A DNA stretch of 64,000 bases from Sepiola atlantica (GCA_963556195.1 OY744525.1:26950413-27014412); one strand, 5' to 3'; numbered from the stretch's first letter, positions 1 through 11,140 are shown. Notes: a model not told the origin generated them from the letters alone. Numbers and translations are program-made.

Positions 1-161
1 ACACCTGAGGATGATTCGACGAAGAATTGAAAACGTTCGTGAAACCTGCGGAACTTATGGAACACTTATTAATTTTTTTGATTTTTTTACAAAAAAATAA
101 AAATTGAAAAAATAAAAAAGGTATAATTAAACAGACGAATTCTATTATTTTTAACAATGTT

Positions 162-164
<3 letters not shown>

Positions 165-236
<72 letters not shown>
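165..236. repeat. (AT)n microsatellite
   Basis: Uninterrupted AT dinucleotide array of about 72 bases. It directly abuts a perfect palindrome on its right side. Confidence 0.98.
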
Positions 237-238
<2 letters not shown>

Positions 239-301
239 TCAGATATGTAAATCCATTTGGATTTACATATCTGATGAAAGCGGACCACCGCTTGAAACGC
301 G
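236..301 (+). other. Perfect 42-nt palindrome followed by hammerhead-like core motif
   Basis: Positions 236-277 form a perfect inverted repeat: 20-nt arms and a 2-nt centre. The right arm runs into CTGATGA, then a hairpin with arms AGCGG and CCGCT around ACCA, then TGAAAC. CTGANGA, stem, GAAAC is the order of the hammerhead ribozyme core, which is known in Penelope-like retroelements. Extra unpaired bases flank the stem and no open third helix is evident. It may be the terminal hairpin of a mobile element inserted next to the AT array. Confidence 0.4.
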
Positions 302-540
302 TTATATAAAATTATAAAATGATAAAATAACAAAATAATAAATAAATGTTGAAAAAAACATTTTACAAATGTTGGTAGCCTTACTCCTTTACATATATAC
401 TTTTCTCTCGTTGGAACTGCACTAATACTGCACTACCCTCTTTTCTATATATATATATATATATATATAGGTAGAGGATGAAAAGGAATTAGAAAAGCAA
501 AAGGCAGATCTTTTTTTTATTCAGTTGCTCAGAGCAAGGT

Positions 541-842
541 ATATTCCGCAAAAATAAATTAATTTTCCTTAAGCCAGGCTTTTCAAAGATCAAAATCTTA
601 TCATCAGAGGAAATCGCTGGAATAGATAAGTTGGCAAAGGCCAAGATTTAAAATTTGAGAAAGTAAAATAAAGATTGTGGGAAAAAAAAAAAATCTTTAT
701 TTTACTTTTTCAAATTTAAAATCTTGGCCTTTGCCAACTTATCTATCCCAGCGATTTCCTCTGGTGATAAGATTTTGATCTTTGAAAAGCCTGGCTTAAG
801 AAAAAAAATTAATTTGAATAAATTGCCTTTTTGCAGAATATA
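541..842. repeat. Foldback (inverted-repeat) element
   Basis: The left arm (541-675) and right arm (692-842) are near-perfect reverse complements around an A-rich 16-nt centre, so a transcript would fold into one long hairpin. The arms share blocks (for example around TTATCATCAGAGGAA) with the elements at 15705-16110 and 49390-49720. Sequence at 915-990 also resembles the flank of those copies. No coding potential is seen; the call is a non-autonomous foldback/MITE-like repeat family. Confidence 0.8.
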
Positions 843-867
843 TTGTAAACAAAATTATATTTCTCTT

Positions 868-905
868 ATATATATATATATATATCTGTATATATATATA
901 TATAA
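868..905. repeat. (AT)n microsatellite
   Basis: Imperfect AT dinucleotide tract, split by one CTGT interruption, on the right flank of the foldback element. Confidence 0.9.
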
Positions 906-1055
906 AGTGGTGAACTAAAAGCAAACTTTTAGGAAAGGTAAAACCTATTGTGAAAAGTATACAACTCAATATACAGGATAGAGCAGATAGATATGTAGAA
1001 GGATGAAAAGGAATTAGAAAAACAAAAGGCAGATCTTTTTTTCAATTCAGTTGCT

Positions 1056-1600
1056 CATTTTGGTAGAGATAGAGGTTCTAGGGTCTAGTTGATGGCATTT
1101 TAATTTCAGTTTACCATATATCTTAGTTTTCCAGAAAATTGCAAAAAACCTTAAAAATGACCATTGTATAGAGGCATAGCCTTTACAAAAGTAGTGACAT
1201 TCCATGATAAATGCCAGTATACTGAAATCATATGCCCTTGATAGGGGTAAGATGAAAATTCATATACAGTAAATGTACAAAAGCACGGAAATTCCCAAAT
1301 TTTTACACTTTTATTGTCATTAAGGGTATGCGAGCACAACAGGGCTATATATTTTACTGGTAGGAATTTTTCTTCAGCGCACCTCACACACTTCATCCAC
1401 TCATGCATAGAGATTTATACTGTAGTGATGTGATAATGAAATGGTTTGGTTGATATGTAGTCATACCCTTAATTAATGACAATAAAAGTGTAAAGATTTG
1501 GGAATTTCCTTGCTTTTGTACATTTAGTGTATATGAATTTTCATCTTAACCCTATTAAGGGAATATGATTTCAGTATACTGGCATTTATCATGGAATATA
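1056..1600 (+). repeat. Foldback repeat with 130-bp loop, copy 1
   Basis: A left flank (1056-1190) is followed by an arm at about 1197-1330, a loop at about 1331-1461 and an inverted arm at about 1462-1600. Arms carry matching blocks such as CAGTATACTGAAATCATATG and its complement. A second copy with the same left flank and arms lies at 6438-6956, but its loop is in the opposite orientation. No protein is encoded; an AT tract follows at 1599-1619. Confidence 0.85.
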
Positions 1601-1660
1601 TATATATATATATATATATTCTAACAAATATATTCTCCCTTCAGTCGCATATTTTTGTTT

Positions 1661-2290
1661 GGCTGGGAGGATGATGTAATGGTGAACGAACTACATACAT
1701 TGACCCTCCAAATGAGGAGGTAATAACTGAGAGGATGATATCTTGATAAACGAATACTACTCTCCAACCAACTCAAAGGAGGAGTTAATACCTGGAAAGA
1801 TGATATAATGACAACAGAATAGATAGTACACTACTGTCCTCCTCCTCAAGAGAGGATGGCACTGTGAGGAACGAACATATACTATACCCTCCGAAGACGA
1901 GGTAATGCCTAGGAGGAATGTATCAGAACGAATTAAAATATACTATACTAACCCCCAAAGAAATAAATAAAGTAATGCCTGGTAGGTACTACAATACCCC
2001 CTCCAAAATAAAGGAGGTAATACCTGAGATGATCGCTCCCTATAAAAGAGAAGGTAATGCCTGCGAGTATAGTATTATGGAAACAGAAAACATACTACCC
2101 CCCCCCCCACCACCACCACCAAAAATAAAAGATAATAGTCCCTGTGAAGATGGTCTTATGACAACAGAACGGATACTACATTACCTCTTGTGAGGATTAT
2201 CCCCACCCCCTTGAAAATGGGGGTAATTCCTTGGAAGATGGTCTTATGACAACAGAACCGATACTACACTACCCACCCCCATTAAAAAAT
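1661..2290. repeat. Diverged minisatellite, units of about 65-85 bp
   Basis: About nine diverged units recur. Each has a block like GAGGATGATATAATGACAAC, then a GATACTAC-like block, then CCTCC...GGAGGTAATACCTG. The block ATGGTCTTATGACAACAGAA occurs twice (near 2151 and 2237). Contains a C/CCA-rich tract at 2097-2120. A short proline-rich open frame here is a by-product of the repeat. Confidence 0.75.
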
Positions 2291-3909
2291 AATGGAATAA
2301 TAAAGTAAATAAGATTGTTTTCATTCATTTAAAAATGCCTAGTCATAAAAACATTATTTTTATAGTTCCTTGGCCAAGATGACAAAACTATTGTGCATGT
2401 ATAAGAAATATGACAATGCAAATTACAAATCTATATTACATATTACAAAATATTAACTTATTAGAAACTGTTTAAAAAATAAATTAGGAATACCTAAAGA
2501 TGTTTTAGAGTGTTTTCAGATTATGGTATTATAAACTGTTATGTTATATCAAAGAATTAAATAACCCTAATCCGTTTCGATGTTAATATAATTAGGATAG
2601 GTGAAAAAAAACTTTCACATTTATTCATTTAGATATATATGTATATTTTTACATTTAATATATAAAGAAAAGTCAATTAGATTCTCGACTTTAGATCTAT
2701 ATATAGTATTGCATCTGACAAATCGATATTTGCTTTTGACTAGCGATCACTTCCTTTTTTTTCCTTGCAGCGTGTTTACATTAAAAAAGATACAGCAATA
2801 AATTAATTTCATTTCAAATTTAATTTTTTCTAAAAACGGCAATTTCTAATTCCTGCTCCCAGCTCTAAACCACATATTACTATTTTTTATTTTGTAATTT
2901 GGTTAAGTATCAATGCTTAAGTTAAAAAAGAAAATAAAGTAAAACTTTCTTTACTTAACCGGTGTTACCTGAGAATATTTGTACTTACAATTTTCTTGAT
3001 AATTATATTTTAAAATCCAACAGAGATTAATAATCCCCTAATATTTTTTGTATGATGCCAAAAAGCAATGAAGCAGATTTGTCGAGGAAAACTTTGTTTT
3101 TTGTATAAACTGAACTTTTTATGTTTATTTAAAATAAAAATGATCTTACCATGTTAAAAATAATTAATGAAAACTATTTAAAACACGTTTGTGGACATCA
3201 TAAGATATCAGATTTATCAAAGTGGGAAAAAATATAACATCATTACTTTTTTGAATTTAAATATCTTGACCCGAAAATAGTTTAATAATACTCATAGTTT
3301 ATAATTGTTACGATCTGGACATGTAGTATATGCTATGATAAGAAGGCGGAAAGTCTGTGTTTCTCTCAGTAATCGACGTGTTAAATATTTTAATCGGCCA
3401 TTTTGTAATTTTCGAATTTGAGAATTACCCCACTCTGACGAAAGAATTAATCTTGTTTGTAAGGTTTAAATGTACAATAAGTATCGTTGCTCCTAATAGT
3501 TCAAAAGCATTTTTTTTAAATTTGTAAAACTATGCTGTTTATTTAATTGGAAATGTTATTGTTTTGATTTAAAGCATCTGTAAGTGAACGATTTTTTGTT
3601 TTATTGGTATCAATGGGCACATTTTTGCATTATGTAAGTGAGAAGTATAGTTTTGGTTTGAAATATGTTTGAAAAATAAAAATAACATCTGTGTTTTTGG
3701 TTGCAAGAGAATAGTAATTGGTTTGTTTGTAGTTAAACTGATCATAAGAAAGATCCAGTATGCAGGCTTGATAAGTACATGATAGACATGAAAGGCCGTT
3801 TCTAATATTGTGTCAAGACAACATTTTAATTAGGTATTATTAGTGAAATTCGTTTACATACTATTGTGAAATTAAGTCAATTCAAGAGATAGTAAGTTAA
3901 TATTTATTG
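2291..3909. other. AT-rich non-coding interval
   Basis: No open frame with protein-like composition, no RNA gene and no clear repeat boundary was seen. The interval is very AT-rich with scattered poly-T and poly-A runs. Confidence 0.6.
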
Positions 3910-3911
3910 TA

Positions 3912-4295
3912 CAGGGTGGGCCAAAATAAGGGTCCTATCTTTAAATTTGAATAACTTGAATTTGAATAACTTCCACAAAATAAAAGTTAAACTCACCAAA
4001 CTTTATGTGTGTGTAGACTGACCCTTCCGATATTTTTTGAAATAAACAAAACAAATTTTAGCCGAAAAACACTTCTTAAAACTTACAAAAACTAAAGTAT
4101 TGTTTTTTACACTGTTTTGAGTTTTTTAAGCAAAAATAATGTTTTCTAAATGAGGGTACGTTCCTTAGGGCTAATACGGCTCATGCTTGCTTCGGAAGGG
4201 GTCCTTTACTTATTCTAAAAAAAAAATCAAAAAAAATCAATAAATAAAAAAGTTATGAATTTTTAAAAATAGGACCCTTATTTTTGCCCACCCTG
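3912..4295. mobile_element. IS630/Tc1-mariner type MITE, copy 1
   Basis: The element is about 384 bp. Terminal inverted repeats begin CAGGGTGGGCCAAAATAAGG and end with the complement CCTTATTTTTGCCCACCCTG. TA dinucleotides flank both ends (3910-3911 and 4296-4297), as expected for IS630/Tc1/mariner transposition. No transposase is present. A nearly identical copy lies in the opposite orientation at 32209-32591, so the family was recently active. Confidence 0.88.
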
Positions 4296-4636
4296 TACAA
4301 TATATAGTTTAATTGAAATGAGACACAAGTAGAGCAATGTAGTAATTTGTTTTTATTAATTTTTTTAAGCGGTTGGAGCTGTTTAGGTTATCATGGAAAA
4401 CTACCACATTCTAAACATCTTCTTAGCCGAAAGAAGTATTTTTAAAGAAGCCGAATCGAATTACATTTTTAGTGTAAAAAACACGGTGCAAGAATTAAAA
4501 AAAAGAAGAAATCCCTAGTCAGAATCAAATATCGATTTATCAGATTCAAAGCTATATCTGTCAAAATTTAAGAATCTGACTGACTTAATTTTACATATTA
4601 GATATCCACACACACACACATATATATATGGAATCT

Positions 4637-4816
4637 GAAATAAGTCGGAATGGTGAAATAGGAGATCAACAAAAGCAAATAATTGAAGACAATATATGCA
4701 ATATTTTTCTTCAAAATATTTATCTATTTATAAATGTTTCAAAGAAAAATATCGCATATATTGTCTTCAATTATTTGTTTTTGTTGATTTCCTATTTCAC
4801 TGGTCTGGCTTATTTC
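4637..4816. repeat. Foldback repeat with 76-bp arms
   Basis: Arms at 4637-4712 and 4741-4816 are near-perfect reverse complements (left arm starts GAAATAAGTC, right arm ends GCTTATTTC) separated by about 28 nt. Short CA and TA tracts lie just upstream at 4610-4630. Overlapping open frames here are products of the palindrome. Confidence 0.85.
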
Positions 4817-5036
4817 ACATTGCATACAGTCTTATTATATATACTTATTTACCAACAATGCTTCAAGCAAACTACCATACTCTCGTTTCGGAATTTTTGA
4901 GGATTGATGAGAACAGTAGTTCGAATAATCCAATATCATACAATATTTGCATTTTGTGATTTTTTGGTGATATTCTTGATGCGTCGAGAAAGCTTTCTGA
5001 TCTCCAGTGATAGCCGATATAATATGTTTCCTAGTG

Positions 5037-5100
5037 TTTTTGATTCGGCCATCACTCGAGTGCTTTCGACCTTCGTGGTCGTCATCAGGAGTAGGTTTTT
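5037..5100 (-). other. Hammerhead-like core motif (minus strand)
   Basis: On the minus strand CTGATGAC is followed by GACC-ACGAA-GGTC, then GAAAGC and the palindrome CACTCGAGTG. The order CTGATGA, 4-bp stem II, GAAA resembles the hammerhead core used by Penelope-like elements. One extra base sits between CTGATGA and the stem, and a convincing stem I was not found. Regard as a candidate only. Confidence 0.3.
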
Positions 5101-6159
5101 ATTTTTAAAAAGACTTAAGTTGATGTGGTTTTTTATAATTTTCGTGAAGGTTTTGTGAAGGTTTTTGGTAGGAGAGGGAGACTTAAAGAAAAGAAAACGG
5201 TGTGGTTGAGTCTATTATTTATTTTTTAATTTGTGTATTTATTTTTTGTTTAGTTATATTATTATTTTTTTATATTTTATTTTATTTTATTCATGTATTT
5301 ATTTATATTTGTATATTTATTACTTTATTATTTTTAATTATGGAATATGTTTAATATGTTAGTACCGGTATTAAAAGATATTTTGTTAATATTGGGTTGT
5401 TTCTTTTTAATAAATATTGCTTCTAGTATTTTTAGTCAATGTATGCAATTATTTTTATGTATGATTTAGATGTTAGCTGTTAGTATTTTTCATATATCGG
5501 CCGACTGTAGTGTTTTGCTATGTGAAGTGATGTGGTGTTGAATGGCGTTGGTGCCAGATAGATGATAGGTAAGAGAGAGTTGTTGTTGTGTGGCCAATAT
5601 AGGTACTATATATTTGTTCTGTTTGGTTCGTGAAATATATTATCTAACTTTATATATATGCACCCCTATATGTTAAAATTTACAAAAGAAAAATAATGTA
5701 CCCATGTTACTCACCGTGTTGCCTCGAATATATATTCCAAAATTCATAATGATCCGTCCATTAGTGTAGGAGATTATCCTGTACATAAAAATATATATAT
5801 ATATAAATATATACACATGTGTTTGTGCGTTAGAATTTTTCACCCATAATTCTACGCAATTATGCACAGTGTAGAAAAAATGCACCAATAGAACTGTGCG
5901 TAATAGTTAAATGAAACCAATCATCTAATAAGAAAACAGAAAAAAGGAATAGTAAATTAATGAGAGCTCGTTTTTGAAAGGAATATGCAAATTAGTTATA
6001 CTTTTTGAAGTCGCTTGCATATCCCCGACTGAGTATATTAAGAAGTTGTTTTTACTTTTTAAATAGAAAATGAGCTTTTAATATCAATGTCAGTGCGACA
6101 AATAACTCAACTTTATATGCATCGATACTTAAAAGATATATAAATCAAGGGAGGCGCGA
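5101..6159. other. AT-rich non-coding interval
   Basis: Dominated by TATTT/TTTAT-type low-complexity sequence (about 5215-5345) and short AT tracts near 5790-5815. No credible gene or RNA is seen. Confidence 0.6.
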
Positions 6160-6956
6160 TAGCGCTCTATCCCATAATAGACTTCAAAAACGACCTATGC
6201 TAGAAATCTCATTTCTTTGATCAGTCATAACTCAAAAACCAATAAACCAAATTAGTTAAAACTTTGCACAAAATTTTCATTTGATAGGTTCTATAAGTGT
6301 GTAGAATTTCAGCATCATTAATCAAGGCAACCCAGAGATCCAGAAAGGTCAGGAGTGATTTTGTGTTATCCGTGTGTACGTACGTACGTGTGTGCCACCC
6401 TGTATCTCATCAACTATTTGATGGATTCAGCTGATTTTTGGCAGAGATAGAGGTTCTAGGGTTTAGTTGATGGCATTTTAATTTCAGTTTACCATATACC
6501 TTAGTTTTCTAGAAAATTTAAAAAAAAACTTAAAAATTACCATTGTCTTGAGGCATAACCTTTACAAAATGAAAAATGCCAGTATACTGAAATCATATGC
6601 CCTTAATAGGGTTAAGATGAAAATTCATATATACTAAATGTACAAAAGCAAGGAAATTCCCAAATTTTTACACTTTTATTGTCATTAAGGGTATGACTAC
6701 ATATCAACCAAACCGTTTCATTATCACATCACTACAGTATAAATATCTATGCATGAGTTGATGAAGTGTGTGAGGTGCACTGAAGAAAAATTTCTACAAG
6801 TAAAATACATAGCCCTGTTGTGCTCGCATACCCTTAATGACAATAAAACTGTAAAAATTTGGGAATTTCCTTGCTTTTGTACATTTAGTGTATATGAATT
6901 TTCATCTTAACCCTATTAAGGGCATATGATTTCAGTATACTGGCATTTATCATGGA
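6160..6956 (+). repeat. Foldback repeat with 130-bp loop, copy 2 (longer left flank)
   Basis: The left flank from about 6438 matches 1056-1190 in the same orientation. Arms are at about 6564-6695 and 6827-6956. The loop 6696-6826 is the reverse complement of loop 1331-1461 of copy 1. Upstream flank 6160-6437 includes an ACGT tract (GTACGTACGTACG) and may belong to the same element. No coding potential. Confidence 0.82.
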
Positions 6957-6968
6957 ATGTATATATAT

Positions 6969-7551
6969 AGTGTCACGAATGCCGCCGGTCGGGACCACCG
7001 AAAGACCTTACGTGACAATGATAAAAAAAAAGTTTTAAAAAAAGTTTTTAAAAAGTCCGGAGTGGCTCGTATTATCCCAGGTTCAAATAAAACGTGATAT
7101 GGGATGGGGATTTCTCCAATATAAAATACCGTCAGGAAACAAACAAAAGATACGAAGAAACGACAAAAAGACATTAGGACTTAAATTTATATTCATTTAT
7201 TTAATGAAACTGTATACTAGAAAAAAGGGGAGTGTATCTATAAAACAAAACGAAATAAAACATCAAAACAAAAGTATATTCTTAAGAAGAGGGGGGATTG
7301 TCTATCCTATCCCTATAGTAGCAGGATTCATTTCTACACAAGAAATATACACATATATAACAGCCCTAGGGGGCGAATGTCCGTGAAGAGATATTCAGGT
7401 TGTTACTTACAACTGGGTGCATTGTTCGATTTAGAGTAGATATTTCCGGCATGTCGTCGTAGATGTACCTCCTTGCACATGTAGTTTTGAAATACATTTT
7501 TTTCTCAGGAAAAACAATTCCTGGCTGGTTACTTTTTCTCCGCTTAGTTCA
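6969..7551. other. Possible start of a GC-richer repeat or LTR
   Basis: Begins TGTCACGAATGCCGCCGG and contains CTTACGTGACA about 47 nt later, so TGTCACG/CGTGACA form a short inverted pair. Base composition becomes GC-richer than the surroundings and stays so to about 8260. TG start and length could suit an LTR, but no second copy is present in the window. No protein was recognised. Confidence 0.3.
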
Positions 7552-7965
7552 GCGGGTCGTCTCGCCCGAGCCGAGAGCGGCTATAATTCCATTTTCAACA
7601 GGCTCGTCTCGCCCGAGCCATGGGCGGCTATAATTCCATTTTCAACAGGCTCGTCTCGCCTGAGCCGAGGGCGGCTATAATTCCATTTTCAACAGGCTCG
7701 TCTCGCCCGAGCCGAGGGCGGCTATAATTCCATTTTCAACAGGCTCGTCTCGCCCGAGCTGAGGGCGGCTATAATTCCATTTTCAACATGCTCGTCTCAC
7801 CCGAGCCGAGGGCGGCTATAATTCCATTTTCAACAGGCTCGTCTCGCCCGAGCCGAGGGCGGCTATAATTCCATTTTCAAAAGGCTCCACTGCGATACTG
7901 TAGTCGCACATCGGTCGTCTCGCCCAAGCCAAGGGCGGATATAATTCCATCTTCAAATTCCATTT
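7552..7965. repeat. 47-bp GC-rich minisatellite
   Basis: About eight units spaced exactly 47 bp in the core (starts at 7601, 7648, 7695). Each unit holds GGCTCGTCTCGCCCGAGCCG then AGGGCGGCTATAATTCC. The CTCGCCCGAG/CCGAGGGCGG portion is self-complementary, so each unit can form a hairpin. The last unit is diverged (about 7910-7965). Confidence 0.92.
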
Positions 7966-8159
7966 ACAAAAGGCCCCTGCCTTTCCTCGCGACTTTCTTG
8001 TCGACGGTTGTTCATTTCTTCCCCGTTCAGCGCAGAGGTACTCGGGAAGACTGACTATAGTTGTCCTCAAAATATGTCCGTCTTAACCCGGCAGCTAACA
8101 TACTTGCTTGCCGGCATCCTTCGTCCTCTGTCTCGCGTTAACTCCATGTGTCTGTTCTT

Positions 8160-8208
8160 CTTCGCGTGCGGCTTCGCGTGCGGCTTCGCGTGCGGCTTCG
8201 CGTGCGGC
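8160..8208. repeat. 12-bp tandem repeat (CTTCGCGTGCGG)4
   Basis: Four perfect 12-bp units, CpG-rich, immediately before a pyrimidine-rich tract. It would read Ala-Cys-Gly-Phe in one frame, but no supporting coding context exists. Confidence 0.9.
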
Positions 8209-8471
8209 TGAAGTTTTTTTTGTCTTCACTCTCTCTTTTTATCTCTTTTCCTGACGTCATTCGAGTCGCATTATTATAATTTCTCGGTCGTGTATAAATA
8301 TGCAAAAATGAATCCCATCTCTCTCCGTAAACCGGAGTCGTGAGTTCGAATCCCGATAGCTCTCCCTACATTTTGTAACAATAGTTATGATTGATGTTAA
8401 ATGCTGTTGAAGCCAATGCCAAAGTATAGTCATATGCAGCTTGCACAACTTGTAATGATTTGCAAAAATAA

Positions 8472-8690
8472 TATCAAAAGCAAGATGTCAGGCAGAGCTG
8501 CAGGGAGTACATCATGGATAATTTCCTTTTCCGGGTGACCAGCTGCATGCTCAAACCACCGAAGATGACACAGCAGCACAGATAGCAAAAACCTTTGGGG
8601 CTAGTTAATACCAAGACCAGAGCGTCCGAGTCTAGGCCATTTTTGAGGATAGCTTGTTTTCTGATCAGCTCTAGGAGGTCCACCTTCCCA
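8472..8690 (-). pseudogene. LINE 3' coding end (relic, minus strand)
   Basis: The minus strand reads LRWFEHAAGHPEKEIIHD. This corresponds to the LRWFGH-R-P segment near the C terminus of many LINE ORF2 proteins, downstream of the reverse transcriptase. Stop codons and a frame change show decay. It probably continues the LINE of 9003-9360, separated by an inserted SINE tail (about 8670-8885). The left boundary and 3' tail are not clear. Confidence 0.6.
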
Positions 8691-8885
8691 GGCTTTACCT
8701 TCTTTTTTTAAGAAGGGGTTAGTTTATTGCTAATCGCCTACCGTGGAATGCCGATGAGGCTGCCAAGATCATTTTTGTTCAGCCAGAGTGCTTTTCCTCT
8801 AGAGTTCTTGTTTCAGATCTCGCTTTCCAACCTTGTGTCACATCTTCCCGCCATGGGAGGGATATAAACAAAGCAAGAACTTACA
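8670..8885 (+). mobile_element. Old U2-headed SINE copy, body and tail only
   Basis: Starts with CAGCTCTAGGAGGTCCACC and carries diverged versions of the body seen at 32960-33180: TTTATTGCTAATCGCC, GAATGCCGATGAGGCTGCC, CAGAGTGCT and CTTGTGTCACATCTTCCC. The U2-derived head is absent or unrecognisable. It sits between two parts of a minus-strand LINE, so it is a nested insertion. Boundaries are approximate. Confidence 0.7.
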
Positions 8886-9002
8886 CATTTAAACGTCTGT
8901 GAAAGAGAACTGGCAACACATGGCCAGTATGGCAACAATGTAGAACGCGACAGAGCAGTTGTTGTTAAAGACCTCCAGCTTTCATTAATCGACTACCCTC
9001 AT

Positions 9003-9360
9003 AAGCCATGTTTCACATGCATATAGGAGAATCATCCGGACAATCACTTGGTAGATACACCCTTTGGTTCCCTTTGATATCTCCCAGTTTCACAACAGTA
9101 ACTACTAGAGGTGCACTATGATGTATCCAGCAACACTCTACATGCTCCAAACTAATGCTGTCTAATGTGAGTACCCACCAGTCGTCTATATTGCTCAGGG
9201 TGGACAGCACTTTAGTCTTGGGTATGTTGATTGCCATACTCATAGCCCATACTCTGTCAAGTGCAGTTTGTACCTCTTCGCTGTTGACCCCGATCAGGAT
9301 GGTATCATCTGCGTACACCTGGTCAGACATCCTTACACCTTGGTTGACTGCGAAAAGAGG
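9003..9360 (-). pseudogene. LINE reverse transcriptase, YADD segment (minus strand)
   Basis: The minus strand encodes VYADDTILIGVN, the catalytic YADD motif of LINE reverse transcriptase, preceded by LFAVNQGVRMSDQ. It is followed about 80 codons later, in another frame, by LLYACETW, the LLYGCETW hallmark downstream of RT domains in RTE/CR1-like LINEs. At least one frameshift lies between, so this is a dead copy. The 5' neighbour on this strand should be the upstream RT motifs; these occur at 9530-9880 but inverted. Confidence 0.8.
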
Positions 9361-9529
9361 TGCAGAACATATCCTGTGTTACCTATACAACAAGCCCCCC
9401 CCCCCCAGGTGCAAATGGTATTCCAACATGTACAAATCAGCATCAGATCTGTTTGCCCAGTGGGTGCGTTAGGTCTTCAATGCTGTTTGGTTCTCCAAGA
9501 AATTCCCTAGCAACTGGGGGTTGAGCGAT

Positions 9530-9880
9530 TCATTTGCCTTTCTTCAAGAAGGGGGACAGGAAACGCTGTTCAAACTACGGGGCTATCAGCCTCATTGATG
9601 TGGCAGAAAATGCCTCTACAGTGCTCCTTTTGAAGAGGTTACAAGAGACTTTGTGTTTTGCAAACTCACCCGTCTTGCTGGATCCATCTGGGTAAGGGGG
9701 GCATTGACCAGATCTTCAATCTTCAATGTATGCTAAAACAGTACTAGTCTCACAAATAGACAACGGTCCTATGCTTCAATGACTTTGCAGCGGCTTTTGA
9801 CTGTTGACAGAGACTCTCTTTAATGCACTATGCAGGCGTATGACAGACTTGCAAAACTGCTCCTGCTGGGCCATAACCAA
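9530..9880 (+). pseudogene. LINE reverse transcriptase, N-terminal RT motifs (plus strand, inverted)
   Basis: The plus strand reads PFFKKGDRKRCSNYGAISLI, matching the LINE RT block normally written KKGD...NYRGISLL. It is followed by LLKRLQE and a degenerate DFAAAFD-like segment near 9780. Stops and frameshifts are frequent. This part should lie upstream of YADD in the same protein, yet it is on the opposite strand to 9003-9360. The arrangement suits 5' inversion by twin priming during target-primed reverse transcription. Confidence 0.72.
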
Positions 9881-9889
9881 TTGACTCCT

Positions 9890-11064
9890 AGTGATGTTAA
9901 ATTAGAAAACTTGTATTTCTTATAAAATATCTAATTTATTGAAGAGATACTAAAAATTCACTGATTTTTGTGATAAAAATCATATTGGTTTGTTTATAAA
10001 GAGTAGTCTCCTATCATTGGCTGTGTATTATAGTTTCCATGCGGGTCTGGAGATAGGAGCATGCACTTCCTAGTTCCGGCACTGCCTATATATGTGGTTC
10101 TTGCATTCTTTTATTACATTTGGATTTTTTTTTATTTCATAGATATAAATATTATTTTATCATTTATTTCACCTGCCCCTTTTAAATGCATGGTTTATTC
10201 ATACAGTGTTTTATGGTTATTTGCTCAGTAATTTCACACCATTCTTTTAATTCCTTCTGTCATTATTTTTCTCTCGATTCTTTTTCTACCAATCTACCAA
10301 AAAACAATGTATTTTCTTTTCACCCTCAACAAAATTATTAGATTATTTCTTGGTCGAAACCTCTGAAATGAATGAATGAAGAGGAACCGATCATTGACCA
10401 AATACTTAGTTGATGGCTGGTGCAGTTGCAAACGCATTCTTTCCTTGTTTGAACTCAGAAAGAAAAATCATAAAAAAAGTTCTTTTTTGTCCATGCTGTT
10501 GCTATGTCTGATTAATATAATCTGTAAAAGCAGTCAATGAAAATCTTGAAAACTTTCAGATAAACATCTGCTTTATGTAAAATGCCATGGTATATTTGCG
10601 CCATTCACATAGCTTTATTTGTTGATGAGTGTCAACAATCAAAAAAACATTTCTGGACAACGTAATAAAATACCCATTTTTAATACAGCATTCATTTCTG
10701 TTTTATTTCTTGTCGTTATCAATTTCTTCATCTATTTTTCAAGTTTTTCTGTTTTCTTTTTTCTTTTTACCTTTAAATAACTTTCCACTCACACCATCCT
10801 CCCTCAACTTGCATTATTTTACTCTTTCTTTCTATCAAAGTCTTTTGTGTTGTTGTTGTAGTTGTTGCTTTTTTATTCTAATTTGGAGAGCTTTCAGGTT
10901 ATGTGAAAGGAAAACCTATTCTGTGTCTTTACTTTTACCCTATATTAGTGTTTCTTATTTCTTTCATCTATCATTCTTTATTTTTTTCTTTGCATTACCT
11001 TGATTGATATTTTTTCTTGTTTTGAGGTCTATCAGGTTTGTCAAATATAGCTGTTATTTATCTG

Positions 11065-11065
<1 letters not shown>
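9890..11065. other. AT- and pyrimidine-rich non-coding interval
   Basis: Long T/C-rich stretches (10690-11000) yield low-complexity Ser/Leu/Phe open frames that do not look like protein. No RNA gene or repeat boundary is recognised. Confidence 0.6.

Positions 11066-11066
<1 letters not shown>

Positions 11067-11140
<74 letters not shown>

Noticed and set aside
151..333. Tyr/Ile-repeat open frames over AT arrays (also near 63482-63739)
   Set aside because: Translation of AT dinucleotide repeats.
1918..2193. 91-codon frame with a proline run
   Set aside because: Product of the C/CCA-rich minisatellite.
8320..8375. tRNA gene or tRNA-derived SINE (GAGTTCGAATCCC B-box-like)
   Set aside because: No A box, acceptor stem or cloverleaf could be formed around it.
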